This document shows, in pieces, positions 60,339 to 64,000 of a DNA stretch of 64,000 bases. The number at the start of each line of letters is the position of its first letter. The first letter of the stretch is position 1. Below the pieces are notes generated by a model. The model did not search any database, was not told the DNA's origin, and saw nothing but the letters and a program-made list of their open reading frames with translations. The stretch lies in NCBI RefSeq assembly GCF_014203325.1, contig NZ_JACHIV010000001.1, positions 3,783,501-3,847,500 of the forward strand, read 5' to 3'. Made by a program: the position numbers and the translations under genes. This stretch comes from Saccharopolyspora gloriosae (GTDB lineage: Bacteria > Actinomycetota > Actinomycetes > Mycobacteriales > Pseudonocardiaceae).

Positions 60339-62690
60339 TCAGTACGCGAAGTCGAGGCCGTTGGTGGGCGACTGCGGCAGCGGCGGAACGGTGGGCTTCG
60401 GGGTGAAGCTCAACTCCCCGTGATTGATCGGGAAGCTCGTGGGCATGGTCCCGGTCGCGGCGCCGTAGGCGCAGGCCGTCGCGGCCATCGCCGAGGGCAC
60501 CGCGAATTCCCCGGCGCCACCGGGTTTCCCCGTCGTCGGCGGCATGATGATGATCTCGACCTCCGGCGGCGCGTTCCACTGCCGGGTGTAGAAGTAGTCG
60601 TCCCAGCTGCCTTCGAGGAACGTGCCGTCCTTGAGGTGCAGGCTGGAGGTGAGCGCCTGCGCGATGCCGTCGGAGATGCCGCCCTGCATCTGCGCTTCCA
60701 GTCCGCGCGGGTTCAGCGCGAGCCCGGTGTCCACGGCCAGCACCACCTTGGTGACCCGCGGACCGGTGACGGCGTTGCGGATCTCGCGGTTCACCGTCTC
60801 CGGGCGGCAGTCGATCTCCACGAGCGTCGCGGACGCGCCCTTGTACTCCTTGTGCACGGCGAGTCCCTGCGCGATACCCGGTTCGGTGCTGCGGCCCCAC
60901 TGCCCGACTTCGGCGACCTTGTCCAGCACCGCGATCAGCCGTTCGTCGTCGAGGAAGGAGCGGCGGAACTCGTAGCGGTCCTTGCCGAGCTTCGCCGCGA
61001 GCTGATCGACGATGAGCTCCTGCGCGGTGCGCACGTCCGGGTTGAACAGGTTGCGGTTGCTGCCGGTCGGGAACGTGTCGTACTGCATGATCTCGTTGAG
61101 CAGCTGCGTCGTGACGCCGAACTTGTAGGGCACGCCGACGGTCAGCTCGAACACGGGCAGCGAGAACCCGGCGAAGTTGCCCAGCCCCAGCGGGGGCAGC
61201 CGCGCGGCCAGCGAGGTGATCGCCTCGGCGAAGCCCATCGTGTAGTCGGTGGCGACGCTGGTGTGGCGCTGCTCGAAGGTGAGCACCTTGTCGCCGGTGT
61301 AGCCGGCGCGGATCCGGGAGGTGCACATCGGGTGCGTGCGGCCCTGGCGGCATTCGTCGGTGCGGTGCCACATGAGCTTGACGCGCTTGCCCATGGCCTT
61401 CGAGATCTCCACGGCCTCCAGCACGACGTCGTTGAACATGCGCCGCCCGAACGCGCCGCCGCCCTGCTGGACGTGCACCGTGACCAGTTCCTGCGGGATG
61501 CCGAGCTTCGCGGCGACCTCCTGCTTGCACAGGATCGGCGATTGCAGGCAGGACCAGATCTCGACGCCGTCGTCGCGCACGTCGGCGACGGCGGTGTTCG
61601 GTTCCAGCGCGGCGTTGTTGCGGAAGTGGAAGGTGAACTCGCCCTCCACGGTCTCGCCCACGTCCGGCACGACCAGCGGGATCTCGGCGGCCTTGATCTT
61701 CTCCAGCACCGTCTCGTCGGATTCGCCGTCGACGCTGCCCGGCCCCCACGCGACCTCCAGCGCGTTCACCGCGTCGATGCACTGGCCGAAGGTGCGCCCG
61801 CGCACGGCGACGCCGGTGGAGATGACGGCGACGTCGGTGATGCCCGGCATGTCCCGGACGGCGTCGAGGTTCGCGACGGATTCCGGCGTGCCCTTGATGG
61901 TCGGCGGCCGGCACACCATCGTCGGCAGCGCGTCCGGCACGTCGAGGTCCATGCTGAACTGCTTGCGCCCGGTGACCGCGTCGCGGGCGTCGAGCCGGTT
62001 CTGCGGTTTGCCGAGGACGCGGAACTCCGATTCCGGCTTGAGCACCGCCTCGACCTGCTTGGTGACGTCGCTGGCGGCCTTCTCCGCGAGTTCCCCGTAG
62101 GGCAGCTGGGTCCCGGCGACGGAGGTGATCACGCCGAGCTTGCTGGTCAGCAGCGACACGGGTTCGCCGAGTTGGGCGGACGCGGCCTGCAGCAGCCGTC
62201 CGCGCGCGATGGCCGCCGCGACCCGGACCGGGGTGTAGATCGAGATCGCGGTGTTCGAACCGCCGGTGAACTGGTTGAACATCAGCTCCGGGCGCGCGTC
62301 GGCGAGCGTCACGTCGACCTTCTCGACCGGCAGGTCCAGCTCCTCCGCGATGATCATCGCGACCATCGTGGTGATGCCCTGACCGCTTTCGACCCTGGGC
62401 AGCGCGAACGACGCGGTGCCGTCGGGGTTGACCTGCACCGAGATGAGGTTCGACGTCGGCAAAGCCGCCTCGGTCAGCAGGTCGTTGAGGTCGAAGATGT
62501 CCGACGGTTCCGGCAGCGCCGCGTGCGCGGCGGCCGGGTCGGCGAGCTGCCCGAGCTGCGCGGCGGCGGCCACGGTGGGTGCCGCGAGCAGCAGGCCGAG
62601 GAATCGGCGGCGGCCCAGCCCCGCCGAGCCGGGCTCGGTTCCGGCGAGTGCGTCCGGGGTCTCGGGGTGGAGCGAACGGCGCTGTTCCAT
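60339..62690 (-). CDS. Molybdopterin-binding large subunit of an aldehyde/isoquinoline oxidoreductase-like hydroxylase
   Basis: 783 residues, AAAGGAA upstream. The N-terminus GRRRFLGLLLAAPTVAAA is a Tat signal, so the enzyme is folded with its cofactor and exported with the small subunit. Molybdopterin-contact segments include GQGITTMVAMIIAEELDLP, QGGGAFGRRMFNDVVLEA and TFPTGSNRNLFNPDVRTAQEL. The catalytic Glu is in PGGAGEFAVPS. The two-subunit form without FAD fits isoquinoline 1-oxidoreductase (IorB-like) or aldehyde dehydrogenase of the same group. The two genes form an operon. Confidence 0.92.
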   Translation of the reverse strand: MEQRRSLHPETPDALAGTEPGSAGLGRRRFLGLLLAAPTVAAAAQLGQLADPAAAHAALPEPSDIFDLNDLLTEAALPTSNLISVQVNPDGTASFALPRVESGQGITTMVAMIIAEELDLPVEKVDVTLADARPELMFNQFTGGSNTAISIYTPVRVAAAIARGRLLQAASAQLGEPVSLLTSKLGVITSVAGTQLPYGELAEKAASDVTKQVEAVLKPESEFRVLGKPQNRLDARDAVTGRKQFSMDLDVPDALPTMVCRPPTIKGTPESVANLDAVRDMPGITDVAVISTGVAVRGRTFGQCIDAVNALEVAWGPGSVDGESDETVLEKIKAAEIPLVVPDVGETVEGEFTFHFRNNAALEPNTAVADVRDDGVEIWSCLQSPILCKQEVAAKLGIPQELVTVHVQQGGGAFGRRMFNDVVLEAVEISKAMGKRVKLMWHRTDECRQGRTHPMCTSRIRAGYTGDKVLTFEQRHTSVATDYTMGFAEAITSLAARLPPLGLGNFAGFSLPVFELTVGVPYKFGVTTQLLNEIMQYDTFPTGSNRNLFNPDVRTAQELIVDQLAAKLGKDRYEFRRSFLDDERLIAVLDKVAEVGQWGRSTEPGIAQGLAVHKEYKGASATLVEIDCRPETVNREIRNAVTGPRVTKVVLAVDTGLALNPRGLEAQMQGGISDGIAQALTSSLHLKDGTFLEGSWDDYFYTRQWNAPPEVEIIIMPPTTGKPGGAGEFAVPSAMAATACAYGAATGTMPTSFPINHGELSFTPKPTVPPLPQSPTNGLDFAY

Positions 62691-62957
62691 CGAGTTCCTT
62701 TCGCCGCCCCGGCCTGCGCGGCGGGACGGGCGATCGATCGGCGTTGATCGGTGGTGGGATCAGTGCCTCATCCTGATCAGCGCGACCGCTGTGATCGAGG
62801 ACATATCGCCCAGCGATCTCGCTCGGATCTTGTGCGGATTGCTCCAATCCGGCGCCCGGACGGCCCAGCGGGCGCTCGCGCGAGTGGTGGACTTGCCGTG
62901 ATCGGGTAACTAGCCTTCCCCGAACGGTGCTCGCGAGAGCCGCAAAGGAGCGGGCTC

Positions 62958-64000
62958 ATGGCCGACGGAACCAGCACGGACAGCTCGACGGTCGACGGTG
63001 TGGAACAGCGGATGCTCGCCGGTCTGGCGCACACCTCGCTGACCAGGCTGCCCGGACTCGCCGACGCGCTGGTGGAGCAGACCTGGGGCGACGTCTACAC
63101 GCCCGACGGGCCGGTGGGCAAGGACGACCTGTGGCGGTCCTGCCGGGACAACATCCACAGCATCCTCACCACGCTCGCGGGCTCCGGCCCGTCCCAGCAG
63201 GACCTGCTGCGCGCGGCTCGCGCCACGGGTTCGCGCCGGGCGCAGCAGCACTGCCCGCTGGATTGGGTGCTGCACGCCTGGCGGCTCGGCGGCCAAGTGC
63301 TGTGGACCGACCTGGCCTCCCGCAGCGGCGCGCAGAGCCCGGAGGAGTTGCGCCGGCTCGTCGGCGCCGCCGGTGAGCTGTGGGGCGTCACGGAGCGGTT
63401 CTCCACCGAGATGGCGCTGAGCTACCACACCTCGGAGCAGGAGATGCTCGGCGGCGTCGAGCTCCGGCACACCATGATCCTGGACGCGCTGCTGGACGGC
63501 CGGGCCGCCGAGGTCCGCGCCGAGGCGGAGCACCTGCTCGACCTGGGCCGGGGCCGCGGCTTCGTGGTCGCGGTCGCGGAGACCTCGGGCGAGCACCAGG
63601 TCTCCCCGCGCGGGCTCACCCAGGCGTTGCAGCGCCGCGGCCTGCGCTCGGCGTGGCGGCTGCGCACCGGGTGCCAGGTCGGCATCATCGGCGTCGACGA
63701 CGGCCGGGCGGGCGAGGTCGCCGCCGCGCTGCGCGAGCACGCGGTGGCGCGCATCGGCGTCTCGCAGGAGCTCACCGCGCTGATGGAGGTCGGCGCCGGG
63801 TACCGGATGGCGATGCTCGCGATGGCCACGCTGCCCGCGCACCGGCCGGGCGCGGTGGCGCTCGACGACTGCCTGCCGGACGCGCTGGCGCTGAGCTCGC
63901 CGCAGCTGGCGGACCGGATGGTCGCGGTGACGTTCGGCCCGGTGCTGGCCCTGCCCGCGGCCGAGCGGGAGGAGCTGCTGCGCACCACCTCGGTGTGGAT
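62958..64000 (+). CDS. PucR-like transcriptional regulator, cut by the window edge
   Basis: 347 residues visible, start at the ATG at 62958 with AAAGGAG upstream. The N-terminal region (about 20-170) is helical and similar to the RsbT co-antagonist-like domain found ahead of PucR domains. A GGDEF-like PucR region follows (about 175-330; RTGCQVGIIGVDDGRAGEVAAALREHAVARIGVSQEL). The C-terminal helix-turn-helix lies beyond the edge. It is divergent from the molybdenum hydroxylase operon, which it may control. Confidence 0.85.
   Translation, partial: MADGTSTDSSTVDGVEQRMLAGLAHTSLTRLPGLADALVEQTWGDVYTPDGPVGKDDLWRSCRDNIHSILTTLAGSGPSQQDLLRAARATGSRRAQQHCPLDWVLHAWRLGGQVLWTDLASRSGAQSPEELRRLVGAAGELWGVTERFSTEMALSYHTSEQEMLGGVELRHTMILDALLDGRAAEVRAEAEHLLDLGRGRGFVVAVAETSGEHQVSPRGLTQALQRRGLRSAWRLRTGCQVGIIGVDDGRAGEVAAALREHAVARIGVSQELTALMEVGAGYRMAMLAMATLPAHRPGAVALDDCLPDALALSSPQLADRMVAVTFGPVLALPAAEREELLRTTSVW

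Noticed and set aside
60276-62747. A long rightward open frame of over 800 codons
   Set aside because: It is antisense to the molybdenum hydroxylase subunit gene, which has intact cofactor motifs and a Tat signal.

Overview
The window is 64 kb of GC-rich actinobacterial chromosome. The gene set points to the order Pseudonocardiales, and a Saccharopolyspora-like organism is my best guess. The signs are an Emb-type arabinosyltransferase (arabinogalactan wall), an F420-dependent glucose-6-phosphate dehydrogenase, a PknG-like kinase, many GTG starts and frequent ATGA/GTGA start-stop overlaps. No rRNA, tRNA, CRISPR array, prophage or insertion-sequence transposase was recognised.

Layout, left to right. 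(1) 1-2429: a PknG-like kinase, cut by the left edge, translationally coupled to an upstream protein with a short RHIM/amyloid-like motif. (2) 3110-8650: a secreted NlpC/P60 hydrolase, a PH-domain protein, a MerR-carboxymuconolactone decarboxylase pair, an alpha/beta hydrolase with a divergent CGNR regulator, and a Tat-exported GH64 beta-1,3-glucanase with a DasR-like site. (3) 9118-14318: a TetR regulator and its probable catabolic operon (SDR, saccharopine-dehydrogenase-like, acyl-CoA ligase, isocitrate lyase/PEP mutase-like). (4) 14594-25331: a prolyl oligopeptidase, then a divergent cluster that looks like specialised metabolism: UbiA prenyltransferase, PEP-dependent dikinase, nitroreductase, AfsA-like protein, ICMT-like methyltransferase and MFS exporter. 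(5) 25559-32774: TetR, MFS, Emb arabinosyltransferase, GNAT and Fgd. (6) 33452-42516: an MHS-type transporter, MmgE/PrpD, an HxlR/imine-reductase pair, a GntR regulator and a MaoC-CoA transferase-acyl-CoA dehydrogenase-CitE operon. This gene content resembles itaconate/mesaconate-type dissimilation loci. (7) 43006-51238: Lrp plus a short AceE-like dehydrogenase, DUF6153 and DUF305 proteins, TSUP, and LysR plus a flavin monooxygenase. (8) 51446-55473: a caspase-like protease fused to an SF1 helicase, coupled to an EACC1-like protein. This is a conflict/defence-type module. (9) 55873-64000: a methyltransferase, an orphan protein with an eCIS-type N-terminal leader, a PlsC acyltransferase, a two-subunit molybdenum hydroxylase and a PucR-like regulator cut by the right edge.

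Two repeat families stand out. The first is a dispersed hairpin-rich element of about 100-260 bp, present five times. Four copies lie between convergent genes. The two most complete copies bracket the caspase-helicase module in opposite orientations. The second is a set of ten units of exactly 47 bp, each a palindrome made of smaller palindromes, in two groups of five at 42.5-43.0 kb and 59.5-59.8 kb.

All calls rest on reading the sequence and on knowledge of protein families. No database search was run.
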